Notes: generated from the sequence alone by a model not told the origin. Positions 26,220 to 35,613 are shown, numbered from the stretch's first letter. The stretch is DNA of 64,000 bases from Desulfopila sp. IMCC35008 (GCF_010646885.2 NZ_CP050700.1:5152001-5216000), one strand, 5' to 3'. Program-made: numbers and translations.

Positions 26220-27245
26220 ATGGCATCATCAAATTTCGAAAAAGAAAAACAGACCTTCCTTGATTACGTCAATGACAATATCGAGTTACTACGCAACGCC
26301 GAATCATCCTTTTCTACACTTATACAATCACTCCTGGCAACCTCTTCAGAATTGTCGGTTTCCACGGTCACATCACGTCTAAAAGGCCGCAAAGAAAGCA
26401 TTAAAAAGTTTTCAGGGAAGTACCAGTCAAAACTTGAGAAAGGAAAAAAAGCATATGAGATAAAAGATTATATCACCGACCTGATAGGTGTTCGGATCAT
26501 CTGCCTGTATGAAAAAAACATTCAGGAAGTTGGAGATATTCTTCGGGACAACCTCTGCTTAATTGATTCCACCGATAAATCCCAGCTCATTGAGCAGACA
26601 GAAAACACCTTTGGGTACAAAGGGCTGCATCTTGACATGAAGCTTGATGAGGCACGAGAAGCAATGCCTGAATACAGTAGATATAAAGACATCGTCTTCG
26701 AGGTTCAGATACGAACCATTATACAGGATGCATGGTCCGTTCTTGATCATAAAATTAAATATAAGAAATCGATTCCTCACGGGCTGAAAAGACGAATTAA
26801 CAGCCTGGCTGCGCTTTTTGAAACAGCGGATCGTGAATTTTACAGTATTCAGGAAGAAACAGAGAAACTCGAGAAGATAATAAAGGAAGAATCAAAGAGT
26901 ACGGATGCCGAAAATGAAGTGTTGAACGCATTCCATTTCGCTAAATTATCTGAGACTTATTTCCCTGGAGCCCGTTTGGCCTCACACAAGGTTGATGCCC
27001 TGGTCGACGAAATAGTGAAAATGAACCAGATTACCAATGGCTCTTTTGAAAAAATGGTCCGAGATAATATTGAAACAATAAAGGGGTACCAAGAGATCCT
27101 TGATGGAAAACATACCCTGACCCTCTATACCGTTATCCGACATATTTTGTATTTCTGCGACAAGTCTTCATTTGCGCATATCTTGTATGACAACCAACGG
27201 ATTACTTTTGATAATTGGCTCAAGAACCAGGATTCGGCCAGTTGA
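26220..27245 (+). CDS. RelA/SpoT synthetase-domain protein (small alarmone synthetase-like)
   Basis: The 341-residue protein has a RelA/SpoT nucleotidyltransferase domain at about residues 45-185: SRLKGRKESIKKF, YEIKDYITDLIGVRIIC, the FGYKGLHLDM substrate loop, and the EVQIRTIIQDAWSVLDHKIKYK block with the catalytic Glu and the QxxW/H motif. There is no hydrolase domain, TGS or ACT domain, so it would be a synthetase-only enzyme making (p)ppGpp or a related pyrophosphorylated nucleotide. The C-terminal 150 residues are helical, with a coiled-coil stretch around EETEKLEKIIKEE. That extension is long for a small alarmone synthetase. Relatives include toxin-type synthetases, but no antitoxin partner is obvious. 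Confidence 0.85.
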   Translation: MASSNFEKEKQTFLDYVNDNIELLRNAESSFSTLIQSLLATSSELSVSTVTSRLKGRKESIKKFSGKYQSKLEKGKKAYEIKDYITDLIGVRIICLYEKNIQEVGDILRDNLCLIDSTDKSQLIEQTENTFGYKGLHLDMKLDEAREAMPEYSRYKDIVFEVQIRTIIQDAWSVLDHKIKYKKSIPHGLKRRINSLAALFETADREFYSIQEETEKLEKIIKEESKSTDAENEVLNAFHFAKLSETYFPGARLASHKVDALVDEIVKMNQITNGSFEKMVRDNIETIKGYQEILDGKHTLTLYTVIRHILYFCDKSSFAHILYDNQRITFDNWLKNQDSAS

Positions 27246-27292
27246 ACAGCGATCATTCTTTTCACGCCTTATCATCAACAAAAAGGGATTGT

Positions 27293-27940
27293 ATGCCCCC
27301 GGTCCGAATTCGTTATCAAACTATTGAGATTGAGGATATTGATATCCATGTCAGAACGTTGTGGGATAGCCAGCAATATTCAGACCCGGACGGAATCGCA
27401 TCAAGGCTCGGAATATCTTCTGCAACCTGGCCATTGTTTGGGGTTGTCTGGGGGTCTTCAGAAGTACTTGCACATCTCATGGTAAATCATAAGATTGAGG
27501 GGATTCGGATATTGGAAGTAGGTTGTGGTATTGGTCTTGCCAGCCTTGTTCTTAATCATCGTTTGGCGGATATTACATCTACTGATTACCACCCTGAAGT
27601 ACAATCATTTCTTCAAGAAAACACCCAACTCAACAACGGACCGGATATTCCGTTCATACGTACTGCTTGGGCTGATACCAATACCAGTCTTGGGACATTT
27701 GATCTCATTAGAGGAAGCGATCTCTTGTATGAAAGAGACCATGCCGCTGATTTGTCGCATTTTATTGGCCAGCACTCCAAAACAAACTGCGAAGTGATAA
27801 TCGTTGATCCAGGAAGAGGACAATCTGCAAGTTTTAGTAAAAATATGAATAAGTTCGGTTATACCATTAGCAAAACGCAAGTCTGTAGTGACATTTTAAG
27901 GAAAGGGGTAAGTGGGAAAATTCTACATTATCACCGCTAG
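27293..27940 (+). CDS. Class I SAM-dependent methyltransferase (methyltransferase-16-like)
   Basis: The ATG at 27293 follows AAAAAGGGA and gives 215 residues. The SAM-binding motif I, ILEVGCGIGLASL, is near residues 74-86; it is preceded by WPLFGVVWGSSEVLAHLM, a feature of the METTL/methyltransferase-16 type that modifies protein side chains. Motif II, TSTDYHPEV, and a GSDLLYERDH motif follow. Substrate unknown. An in-frame start at 27215 inside the preceding gene is less likely. It follows the RelA/SpoT-domain gene by 47 bases and could be co-transcribed. Confidence 0.8.
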   Translation: MPPVRIRYQTIEIEDIDIHVRTLWDSQQYSDPDGIASRLGISSATWPLFGVVWGSSEVLAHLMVNHKIEGIRILEVGCGIGLASLVLNHRLADITSTDYHPEVQSFLQENTQLNNGPDIPFIRTAWADTNTSLGTFDLIRGSDLLYERDHAADLSHFIGQHSKTNCEVIIVDPGRGQSASFSKNMNKFGYTISKTQVCSDILRKGVSGKILHYHR

Positions 27941-28026
27941 GAGTGTGTCGGAGAATTGCCATTTTGGTCCACTTCCTTTCATGACACTAAACAGTTCTTT
28001 TTCTTCCAGCTCAATCGCTGGAAGAT

Positions 28027-28701
28027 TCATTCTTTATTGTGCCTGCCATGCCTGACGAGTTTCCCGATGCCCCCACCGATGGGTATTGTCCACTGGTCTT
28101 CAAACTCTGCCTCCCAGTTGGCGGTGATAATAGGGGAGGTATTGAGGTACCAGCCTCCTTCCAGGTTGTAGTTTACAAAATATTGAAAGAGGAATTTTTT
28201 GACATCATTTGCGTCACTTTCCCCTGCAAAGGACCAGGTGTTTTGAATGAGAAAACCTGTCACCCAGTTACCCGGCACTATGAGGGCCACCAGAGCTGGG
28301 CCTGCCGACCATTTGTCACTGGCGTACCGGTCTTCCGTGGCTGTAGGGAGGTTCAATGCGCCACCGATGCCCCAGATCCACGACCCGGAGCTTTTCGGGC
28401 TGAAGTAGGCGGTATAGGTGATATCGGCAAGGCCAAAGGCGCTGCCGGTAGGGAGCTCAGTGAATGACCCGTTGCCCACGTCCAACGACGAATCAAGCAG
28501 CAGATCCTTATCCTGCCCTTCAGAATAAACTGCAGGGATGATGAATCTGTTGATCAGGTTCCAGTTTCCCAGATCAACGGGATAGACTGGTTTCCAGGTC
28601 AGGGCATAAGCGGTTGAGTCCGATGGCCCCAAACCGAAATAGAAATTGTTCTCGAAGGGCGAGCTGATGGGAGAAAAGGTCGACCAAAATGTGGTAATGG
28701 T
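28027..28701 (-). pseudogene. 5'-truncated outer membrane porin-like (phenol-degradation MetA/transporter-type) gene
   Basis: The frame is open from 28701 to 28027 and encodes the body of a periplasm-facing beta-barrel: FSPISSPFENNFYFGLGPSD, then repeated strands such as NLINRFIIPAVYS, WIWGIGGALNLPTATED and LFQYFVNYNLEGGWYLNTSPI, ending near WTIPIGGGIGKL. Intact relatives have a signal peptide and about 30-50 more residues at the front. Here the frame is stopped by TAG at 28702-28704 with no signal peptide and only a TTG (28630-28632) as start. The missing 5' end abuts the equally truncated AraC-type gene on the other strand, pointing to a single deletion. Confidence 0.7.
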
Positions 28702-28719
28702 CTACAGGCCGGGGGATGA

Positions 28720-29290
28720 AATCGACTGCAGTTAGGAACCGGGATTCAATGTGATAACCTATTCGGTTTCGAACAATTATTCGAAGAATACTGCCAGACT
28801 ATAGGGTTGCATAAGCTGCTTAAAACAATTAATCATCAGAAAACTTTTTCTATCAGTCTTTTGGGAAAAAAGGCAATCCTTGGGATAATAGCACAAATGA
28901 ATCTCGCTGCCGCTCAAACTCGTGATGCATTTGAAACGGACTCAATCCTGAACATTATTGATTTTGAAATTCTTCACCGGCTCATACAATTAATTGCTAA
29001 ATCTGTCGGAATTACAACCGATTAGTGTTCGAGATCTCTGTGCAGTAGCAGGGGTCAGTGAGCCTACACTGCAATATCTGTTTCAGTGGAAATATGGTAT
29101 TACTCCAATGGCTTATCTTAAAAGGGTGAGGCTCAATGATGTCCGTAAGGTATTATATCGTGAAATTCCGGGCAAACTAAAAATCGCTGATATTGCCAAC
29201 CGAAGAGGTTTTTGGCATATGGGACAGTTTGCCAAAGACTACCACCAACTGTTCGGGGAACTTCCTTCAGATACTTTACGAAAAATCTGA
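28720..29290 (+). pseudogene. AraC-family regulator remnant, 5' truncated and frameshifted
   Basis: The C-terminal double HTH domain of an AraC/XylS regulator reads PISVRDLCAVAGVSEPTLQYLF then PMAYLKRVRLNDVRKVLY and IADIANRRGFWHMGQFAKDYHQLFGE, ending at 29290. The N-terminal part lies in another frame (28720-29025), joined by a one-base shift near 28995-29000 after ILHRLIQLI. The first roughly 120 residues of a normal regulator of this kind are absent. Its 5' side meets the truncated porin within about 20 bases. Non-functional as it stands. Confidence 0.75.
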
Positions 29291-29442
29291 CTGATCAGCT
29301 GTATCTATAATAGAGCATCAAAGATTCGTACTGGCAGCACTAAAGGCCCTTGATATTCTAACATTATCTTCAATGATGTTAGTAGGATTGGCGGTTAAAT
29401 TTTGAGATTATTTGGTTTGCAATTAACTCCACAATTTACTTA

Positions 29443-30402
29443 CTATAAGATGGCATCGATACCATATTTCAGGGCTGTAAAGACGATGATACACGCCAAC
29501 ATCCCTTTAATGACTTTTGCCGGGACATGTTTTTGACATTTGGCACCGAGGTACATGCCAACCATACCACCTAACCCAAAAAGTATTCCAAGCAACCAGT
29601 CGGGGGCAACTGACATACTCGGATAAAATGGTGCTATTATTTGATAGAAGACAACGCCAGCGACTGAAGTCACAAAGGTTCCCATCAGGGAAGCTCCTGC
29701 AATTGTATATATCGGCAATCTGAAAAATGTCACAAAAAATGGGGCTATTATTGCGCCACCACCTATACCGTAAATCCCTCCGACAGCACCAACGATCAAG
29801 CTGAGCGAGAAAACTCCCCAGGTCGATACATCAAACTGTTCATCATAGAAAGTATACCCGAACCGGCGGCAATTGAAGTGAGTTAAACGAACAGCAGATG
29901 AACCTTGAGGATCTGAATACGTTGCTATCTTTTTTTCTACCCGACACCGCTTTACTATTTCCTGAAATCTTTTTTCGCTCTGGGCTTTGGCTTGTGTTCC
30001 ACTGTTTTTTCCAAGCAGATCATTGATCATCTTAATGCCGATGTAGAGCAATACGGTAGCAGCAAATACCTTAAACTGTTCAGGATCTGGTAAATATTTA
30101 ACACGTACGATGGCCCCCAAAAGAACACCGGGCAAGGTTCCGGCAATCACTATCCAGGTGAGGGGCCAAATCATCCTGCATTCTTTCCAATATTGATAGA
30201 CCCCGCTGGGAATAGCTACAATGTTGAATAATTGATTCGTGGCACTAACAGAAGGCGTGGTATAGCCAAGAAATGACATTTGAAAAGGGAGTAGCAGGAA
30301 AGCTCCCGATACTCCCCCCATGGAAGTGAAAAAGGAGATAACGAAGGCAACAAGTGGGGGAACCCAGAGAGCTACTTCTATTCCAGCAGTTAGGAACAAC
30401 AT
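29443..30402 (-). CDS. TauE/SafE-family sulfite/organosulfonate exporter
   Basis: The 319-residue protein has about eight hydrophobic helices in two homologous halves. Family motifs appear as GGVSGAFLLLPFQMSFLGY in the first half and GGIYGIGGGAIIAPFFVTF in the second, with the characteristic SATNQLFNIVAIPS. A hydrophilic loop of about 60 residues separates the halves. Members export sulfite, sulfoacetate or related anions, or import them. In a sulfur-metabolising lineage sulfite is a reasonable guess. GAAGGAAGAAAGC precedes the ATG. No neighbour shares an obvious pathway. Confidence 0.87.
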   Translation of the reverse strand: MLFLTAGIEVALWVPPLVAFVISFFTSMGGVSGAFLLLPFQMSFLGYTTPSVSATNQLFNIVAIPSGVYQYWKECRMIWPLTWIVIAGTLPGVLLGAIVRVKYLPDPEQFKVFAATVLLYIGIKMINDLLGKNSGTQAKAQSEKRFQEIVKRCRVEKKIATYSDPQGSSAVRLTHFNCRRFGYTFYDEQFDVSTWGVFSLSLIVGAVGGIYGIGGGAIIAPFFVTFFRLPIYTIAGASLMGTFVTSVAGVVFYQIIAPFYPSMSVAPDWLLGILFGLGGMVGMYLGAKCQKHVPAKVIKGMLACIIVFTALKYGIDAIL

Positions 30403-31104
30403 GCTTTCTTCCTTCGATAAAAAGTATGCATTTTGGCCACAAAAAAGATCATATCTATTCTTGAAATAGCCAAACTCAGCATCACTGTCAATACCTATTT
30501 TATGTTAAGATAAGCTGTAAAATTTTGGGCTAAGGCGCCCAGGATTTTTCCGGAACACTTTTGACGGCACCTGAACTTTCTAAGGGTAAGAGATGGTCAC
30601 TGGCAAGGTTGAGTTAAAAATGATTTTCAGAAGATTAGCTTATTCCTGCATCCCACCACAATCGCCGCATCCTTGGCGAACTTCATTTACCAGACAGGGT
30701 AAAACCAATTTTCACATATTAATCTTACGATGCTGCAAACAACTTCGTCCTGCCCGTCCCAATATTAGAGATATGACTGCATGGAACTACTCCAAGATCG
30801 TTCAGGTCTACATACGATTGCGGTTGGAAAGTTCTATACGAGTACTAAAAACATTGCCTGGCATGTTCATTCAGCGCATAAGGAAGGAAGGGAAAACAGT
30901 TTCTGTCAAGCCAACTTCAAGAAACGGGGCAACTCTCCACTCATCTATTGTTATTCATTTCCCTGGAAAAACAAATCATCAAAGGTGGTTTGTCATGACG
31001 TTATAAATACCATATGCAAATTTTTTTACATGATGGACCCAACATTCATCTTGCGTTAACGTCAAATTCATGGCTTTTGTTAACCATCATACTGGAGGAA
31101 ACAA
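30403..31104. other. 702-base stretch without a confidently supported gene
   Basis: Two overlapping frames are open here on the plus strand (30593-31006 and 30781-31059), but neither has a recognisable domain, and both have poor starts. Their composition (NIAWHVHSAHKEG, CQANFKKRG) hints faintly at a degenerate sigma-54 activator ATPase fragment, which I do not consider proven. Just before the molybdopterin gene a short repeat, GTTAA/TTAAC, surrounds the region 31056-31084. Confidence 0.35.
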
Positions 31105-33444
31105 ATGGATAACTGGCAAAAGACAGGTTGTGTGTTGTGTGCCCAAAATTGCGGCTTGCTTGTTCAGGTTTCGGATAACAGGATTATCAAGGTAAAGGGC
31201 GACCCGGAAAATCCGAGAAGTAAGGGATACCTCTGCCGCAAGGGTGCCAATATAGCCAATTTTCAGCACCATGCGGATCGCATCACCACACCTCTGAAAA
31301 AAACCGATCAGGGTTTTATAGAAATCAGCTGGGAGCAGGCCTACAGCGAGATTGGTGACAAGCTGCGTACCATAAGAGATACGTATGGGTCGCAGAGCCT
31401 CGCGTTTATAGGGGCAGGCGGCCAGGGATCACACTTTGAAGCTGCATTTGCCGCATCCATGCTCCAAGGGCTTGGTTCCAGATATCATTACTCAGCATTG
31501 GCACAGGAGCTGACCGGGTACTTCTGGTGTTGCGGCAGAATGATCGGCAGACAAAACAGGTTTGTCATTCCCGATGAACACCAGGCGGATATGCTCCTGG
31601 CAATTGGCTGGAACGGTATGGTCTCCCACCAGATGCCACGAGCTCCACTCACCCTTAAAGAGTTTGCCGAAAATCCCGGCAAGCTCCTGGTCGTCATTGA
31701 TCCGAGAAAATCAGAAACAGCACGTGTTGCCAACATCCACCTGGCCATTACTCCAGGCTCCGATGCCCTTCTGGCCCGGGCAATGATCGCAATCATCTTT
31801 ACAGAAGGCTGGGAAGACCATGAATATCTGGGCCAGAACACAACAGGCCTTGCAAACATTCGAGGCTGGTTTGAAACTTTTGATATCCACAAGGCTCTGG
31901 CCGTCTGTCAGGTGGATTACGTCCAGGTGAAGGATCTTTGCCGAGAATTAAGCACACGTAAGTGGTGCATGCATACGGATCTGGGTGTTCTCATGAACCG
32001 GCATAGCACCCTGACGAGTTATCTCTACCTGTTACTTGCGGCCGTATGCGGAAGACTGTGCATGCCCGGCGGCAATGTTGTCCCCGGCAATGTAGTGCCA
32101 CTGGGGAGCCACAGCGATGAACGGCGGAAAAGAACCTGGCGGACAAAAGAGACCGATTTTCCGGAAATCATGGGCTACTTCCCGCCAAACGTCTTCCCGG
32201 AAGAGGTACTCTCCAACCATCCCGAACGATTGCGGGCCGCGATAGTCAGTTCATCCAACCCTCTCCGGTCATTTGCGGACACCACTGCATGGGAAGAGGC
32301 GTTTAATAAACTTGATTTAACTGTCACTATAGATATCTCCATGACAGAGACAGCGGAGTTGTCGGATTATGTACTCCCGGCCAGATCTCCTTACGAATCG
32401 TATGACGGATCCTTTTTCTCCTGGAACTATCCCGAAATATATTTTCAGTTCCGCCAACCGATTATTCAGCCAGCCGCAAAAACCAAAGAGACAGGGTTGA
32501 TCATCGCCGAAATTGCAGATGCGGTTGGCCTTGTCCCAGAGCTTCCCGATTTCCTTTACAGCGCTGCGAAAAAAGACCGCATGACCTTTACCATGGCGCT
32601 TCTCACCTATATTCAAAAGAATCCAAAATATCGCAGAAGCATACCCCACATCATTGCCAAAGCGCGCGCTGGTCACACAGAGTCAAACAACCTCGACACA
32701 CTCTGGGGCCTCCTTCTTGCCTCACCGGGTACGTTTAGAAAAAATGCAGCCCGGGCTGGCTTCCCACCCCCGAAGAGCCTGAAAGCAGCCACTGACATTG
32801 CAAAGTGGCCGAAGATAGTGAAGGCAACCCTGGCCTATAGGTCCCTGGTTCCTCTTGCGGCTCTTACTCCCCAGATAGCTCAGTCAGAAAAACTGTTTAC
32901 CACAATACTGAAGAGCAAATCGGGGCTCTGGATCGGTATGACTGATGAAAACAATATGAAAGAGCTGCGAACCAAGGATGGAAAAATTCAGCTGTATATT
33001 GAAGAAATGGAAGAGTGGCTGGCCGAGATAACGCCTGAGACTGAAGAAAAGGCCCTGGGATCGGATACCAGCTATCCACTCATCCTTAACGCGGGAAGAC
33101 ATTCTCCGCAAAACGCCAACAGCCTGATGCGAAAGCCGGATTGGAACAAGGGCCGACGTACTTGCACCCTGGCCATGAACCCTGCCGACGCCGAGCAACT
33201 TGATCTCTCCGACGGCGAGTTTGTGATGATAATCACAGAAGCGACATCTGAGAGAATCGAGCTGGAGTTATCTGAAGATGTTCGTAAGGGGCAGGTGCTT
33301 ATTCCCCATGGTTTTGGTCTGAAATACGATGGTAGAACTTATGGCATTGCAGTCAACAGGCTGACCAAAAATACACACAGGGATCGGTTGGCGGCGACCC
33401 CGATTCATAGATATGTACCTTGCCGGGTGGAAAAAGCGGAGTAA
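31105..33444 (+). CDS. Molybdopterin (bis-MGD) oxidoreductase catalytic subunit
   Basis: The 779-residue protein has an N-terminal [4Fe-4S] site (Cys9, Cys12, Cys16 and Cys44, with the C-x2-C-x3-C-x27-C spacing of the DMSO reductase family), then molybdopterin-binding blocks: GAGGQGSHFEAAF, LLAIGWNGMVSHQMPRAP, VVIDPRKSETA, SSSNPLRSFAD and the dinucleotide-binding C-terminal domain (LILNAGRHSPQNAN). At the position facing the metal the sequence is YFWCCGRMIG (Cys142, Cys143), so the Mo/W ligand, if any, would be one of these cysteines; there is no selenocysteine codon. No Tat signal is present, so the enzyme should be cytoplasmic. TGGAGG is a good ribosome site. The substrate is unknown; the next gene encodes its probable electron-transfer partner. 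Confidence 0.88.
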   Translation: MDNWQKTGCVLCAQNCGLLVQVSDNRIIKVKGDPENPRSKGYLCRKGANIANFQHHADRITTPLKKTDQGFIEISWEQAYSEIGDKLRTIRDTYGSQSLAFIGAGGQGSHFEAAFAASMLQGLGSRYHYSALAQELTGYFWCCGRMIGRQNRFVIPDEHQADMLLAIGWNGMVSHQMPRAPLTLKEFAENPGKLLVVIDPRKSETARVANIHLAITPGSDALLARAMIAIIFTEGWEDHEYLGQNTTGLANIRGWFETFDIHKALAVCQVDYVQVKDLCRELSTRKWCMHTDLGVLMNRHSTLTSYLYLLLAAVCGRLCMPGGNVVPGNVVPLGSHSDERRKRTWRTKETDFPEIMGYFPPNVFPEEVLSNHPERLRAAIVSSSNPLRSFADTTAWEEAFNKLDLTVTIDISMTETAELSDYVLPARSPYESYDGSFFSWNYPEIYFQFRQPIIQPAAKTKETGLIIAEIADAVGLVPELPDFLYSAAKKDRMTFTMALLTYIQKNPKYRRSIPHIIAKARAGHTESNNLDTLWGLLLASPGTFRKNAARAGFPPPKSLKAATDIAKWPKIVKATLAYRSLVPLAALTPQIAQSEKLFTTILKSKSGLWIGMTDENNMKELRTKDGKIQLYIEEMEEWLAEITPETEEKALGSDTSYPLILNAGRHSPQNANSLMRKPDWNKGRRTCTLAMNPADAEQLDLSDGEFVMIITEATSERIELELSEDVRKGQVLIPHGFGLKYDGRTYGIAVNRLTKNTHRDRLAATPIHRYVPCRVEKAE

Positions 33445-33491
33445 GGTGGTAGTATCTGCCACACGTTACCAATAATGCACAGGAGTACGAG

Positions 33492-34550
33492 ATGAGTAAT
33501 GTCTATAAAAAACTTGCAGGTCACCTCGACAACCTGCCGGGCGGCTACCCTTCGACGGAGAGTGGTGTTGAACTGAGAATCCTCCGCCGTATGTTTACAG
33601 AACAGGAAGCCGATATCGCGCTGAACTTGACCATGAAACCGGAAACGGTCGCCGCCGTTGCCGAGCGGACCAATTTCCCGGCCGAAAAACTTGCAGGAAG
33701 CCTGGAAGAGATGGCCCAAAAGGGGCTCATCTTCCGAAGCTACAAAAACGATACGGTGATGTACTCCGCCGCCATGTTTGTGGTAGGTATATGGGAATAT
33801 CACCTCAACGACCTCGACCCGGAACTGGTCAGGGACGTGAACGAATATCTGCCGCATATAATGGATGAGGTATGGACCAAAACAGAGACCAAACACATGC
33901 GGGTTGTGCCGGTCTCCAAATCGATCGTCCAGGACATTGAAATCGCCTCCTATGAAGATGCAGAAGAACTTATCCGGGCTCAGTCGAAAATAACGGTCCA
34001 GCCCTGCATCTGCAGAAAAGAGCACGAGGTTGTCGGCGAACCGTGCAAATATCCGACGGACGTCTGTTTTGCCTTTGGTGCGGCTGCCTATTATTACGAA
34101 GAGAACAAACTCGGCCGGGCTATCGAAATAGATGAGGCACTGGCAATACTGGAAACCGGCAGGGAGGCCGGGCTTGTCATCCAGCCCGGTAATGCCCAGA
34201 AATCCTCCAACATCTGCATGTGCTGCGGCTGCTGCTGCCAGATACTCAAGAACATGAAAAAGCTGGCAAAGCCCGCTGAAGAAGTACACAGCAACTATTA
34301 TGCGGTGATAAACGAAGAAGAGTGCGTAGCCTGCGGTTTGTGTGAGGAGCGATGCCATATGGATGCCATTACGATGAATGATGCGGCAGTTGTCAACCTT
34401 GACCGCTGTATAGGATGTGGGGTGTGTATTCCAGTCTGTGACACAGACGCCATTCAGCTGGCGGCCAAAGACTCTTCAGATCGATATATACCACCCAAAC
34501 TTACCTACCATGCCTACCTGAAGATGGCCAAAGAGCGGGGCAAACTTTGA
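33492..34550 (+). CDS. Multi-cluster 4Fe-4S protein with N-terminal winged-helix-like domain
   Basis: The 352-residue protein has an N-terminal winged-helix-like domain (residues 1-90), then a cysteine-rich middle with CICRKEHEVVGEPC, DVC, and later the remarkable CMCCGCCC cluster. Two classic ferredoxin motifs follow near the end: CVACGLCEERC and CIGCGVCIPVC. It could carry three or four iron-sulfur clusters. The family is found beside molybdopterin oxidoreductases in Desulfobacterota and likely shuttles electrons to the enzyme at 31105. GCACAGGAGTACGAG supplies the ribosome site. HypA follows after 35 bases. Confidence 0.83.
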   Translation: MSNVYKKLAGHLDNLPGGYPSTESGVELRILRRMFTEQEADIALNLTMKPETVAAVAERTNFPAEKLAGSLEEMAQKGLIFRSYKNDTVMYSAAMFVVGIWEYHLNDLDPELVRDVNEYLPHIMDEVWTKTETKHMRVVPVSKSIVQDIEIASYEDAEELIRAQSKITVQPCICRKEHEVVGEPCKYPTDVCFAFGAAAYYYEENKLGRAIEIDEALAILETGREAGLVIQPGNAQKSSNICMCCGCCCQILKNMKKLAKPAEEVHSNYYAVINEEECVACGLCEERCHMDAITMNDAAVVNLDRCIGCGVCIPVCDTDAIQLAAKDSSDRYIPPKLTYHAYLKMAKERGKL

Positions 34551-34585
34551 TTGGCTCATACACACCCACCGTTAGATAAAAAACC

Positions 34586-34939
34586 ATGCATGAACTACCG
34601 GTTACAGAAAAAATCCTCGCTATCGCCCTCAAACATGCAGAGAAGAATGAAGCCAAAAAAATTCATTCCATCACCTTGCGGGTCGGCGGCCTGACCGACC
34701 TGCAGGACAAGTGGCTGCAGCATTATTTTGATTATCTCAGTAAAGGTACTATCGCCAGTGAGGCAAAACTCATTATCATACCCGAGGGAATCCGGCTTCG
34801 GTGCGGCGAATGCAAGACCCTCATCGAGACGGCAAAACGGGATCTGCAGGATCAGAATTGTCCCCACTGCGGTGCTACAGAGGGTTTCTCAATTCTTTCC
34901 GGTCGAGAATACTATATAGAGGAGATGACAGCTCAATGA
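34586..34939 (+). CDS. hypA: HypA, nickel incorporation protein
   Basis: The 117-residue protein begins Met-His-Glu, the invariant nickel-binding N-terminus of HypA, and ends with a zinc-binding domain formed by two CxxC pairs (CGEC and CPHC). Length and layout are typical. HypA delivers nickel, together with HypB, to NiFe hydrogenases or urease. The last bases overlap the hypB start (ATGA), so the two are translationally coupled. No hydrogenase structural gene or other hyp gene is present in the window; the neighbours are a molybdopterin enzyme and a ferredoxin, an unusual setting. Confidence 0.9.
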   Translation: MHELPVTEKILAIALKHAEKNEAKKIHSITLRVGGLTDLQDKWLQHYFDYLSKGTIASEAKLIIIPEGIRLRCGECKTLIETAKRDLQDQNCPHCGATEGFSILSGREYYIEEMTAQ

Positions 34940-35613
34940 AGGATGCAGTAAAGCTCATTAAGGTAAAAGAAGACATCCAGGCGGATAATGATCTGTTAGC
35001 CCGGCGTCTGCGAGAATCATTACGGGAGCGAAAAACATTTCTTATTAACCTGATGTCCTCGCCCGGTGCAGGTAAAACGAGTTTGTTGCTGCAAACCACC
35101 ACGCATTTGAGAGATACCTTTCAGATGGCGGTCATCGAAGCGGATATTGACTCCTCTGTCGATGCAGAGCGTATTGCGGACTCCGGCATCACGGCAATCC
35201 AACTGCAAACCGACGGTTTTTGTCATCTTGACGTGCCAATGGTGCAGCAGGGATTACGTAACCTGGATGTAGACAGTCTCGATCTGATTTTCATAGAAAA
35301 TGTCGGCAACCTTGTCTGTCCTGCAGAGTTTGATACCGGCGCCGCTCTCGATGTCATGATTCTCAGTGTGCCGGAAGGTGACGATAAGCCACTGAAATAC
35401 CCACTGATGTTTTCCAAATGTCACGCCCTGATCATCAACAAGACCGATTATCTTGAAACACCATTAACAGATTTTGACCTGGAACTGCTTGAGAAAAGGG
35501 TGAGAAAGCTCAATAAAGATATTGAGATATTCCCGCTCTCTGCCAGGACCGGAGCAGGAATCAAAGCCTGGAACAACTGGTTATCCAGGAAAGTCTCCGA
35601 ACATAATTCCTGA
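34936..35613 (+). CDS. hypB: HypB, nickel-delivery GTPase
   Basis: The ATG at 34936 overlaps the hypA stop and gives 225 residues. The P-loop MSSPGAGKT, the switch sequence EADIDSS, the metal-site ENVGNLVCP, and the NKTD guanine-specificity motif are all present as in HypB. There is no histidine-rich nickel-storage stretch and no N-terminal CCGC-type high-affinity nickel motif, so it is the minimal form. It couples GTP hydrolysis to nickel insertion. Its end is followed by IS5-type mobile DNA, which may have cut off further genes of the operon. Confidence 0.9.
   Translation: MKDAVKLIKVKEDIQADNDLLARRLRESLRERKTFLINLMSSPGAGKTSLLLQTTTHLRDTFQMAVIEADIDSSVDAERIADSGITAIQLQTDGFCHLDVPMVQQGLRNLDVDSLDLIFIENVGNLVCPAEFDTGAALDVMILSVPEGDDKPLKYPLMFSKCHALIINKTDYLETPLTDFDLELLEKRVRKLNKDIEIFPLSARTGAGIKAWNNWLSRKVSEHNS

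Noticed and set aside
30593..31059. Possible sigma-54 activator ATPase fragment
   Set aside because: Only a faint resemblance (AWHVHSAHKEGR) without Walker motifs in frame; not enough to call.
31105..33444. Formate dehydrogenase assignment for the molybdopterin enzyme
   Set aside because: The R-V-(U/C)-H active-site motif is absent; the corresponding loop reads CCGRMIG, so the specific name is not supported.
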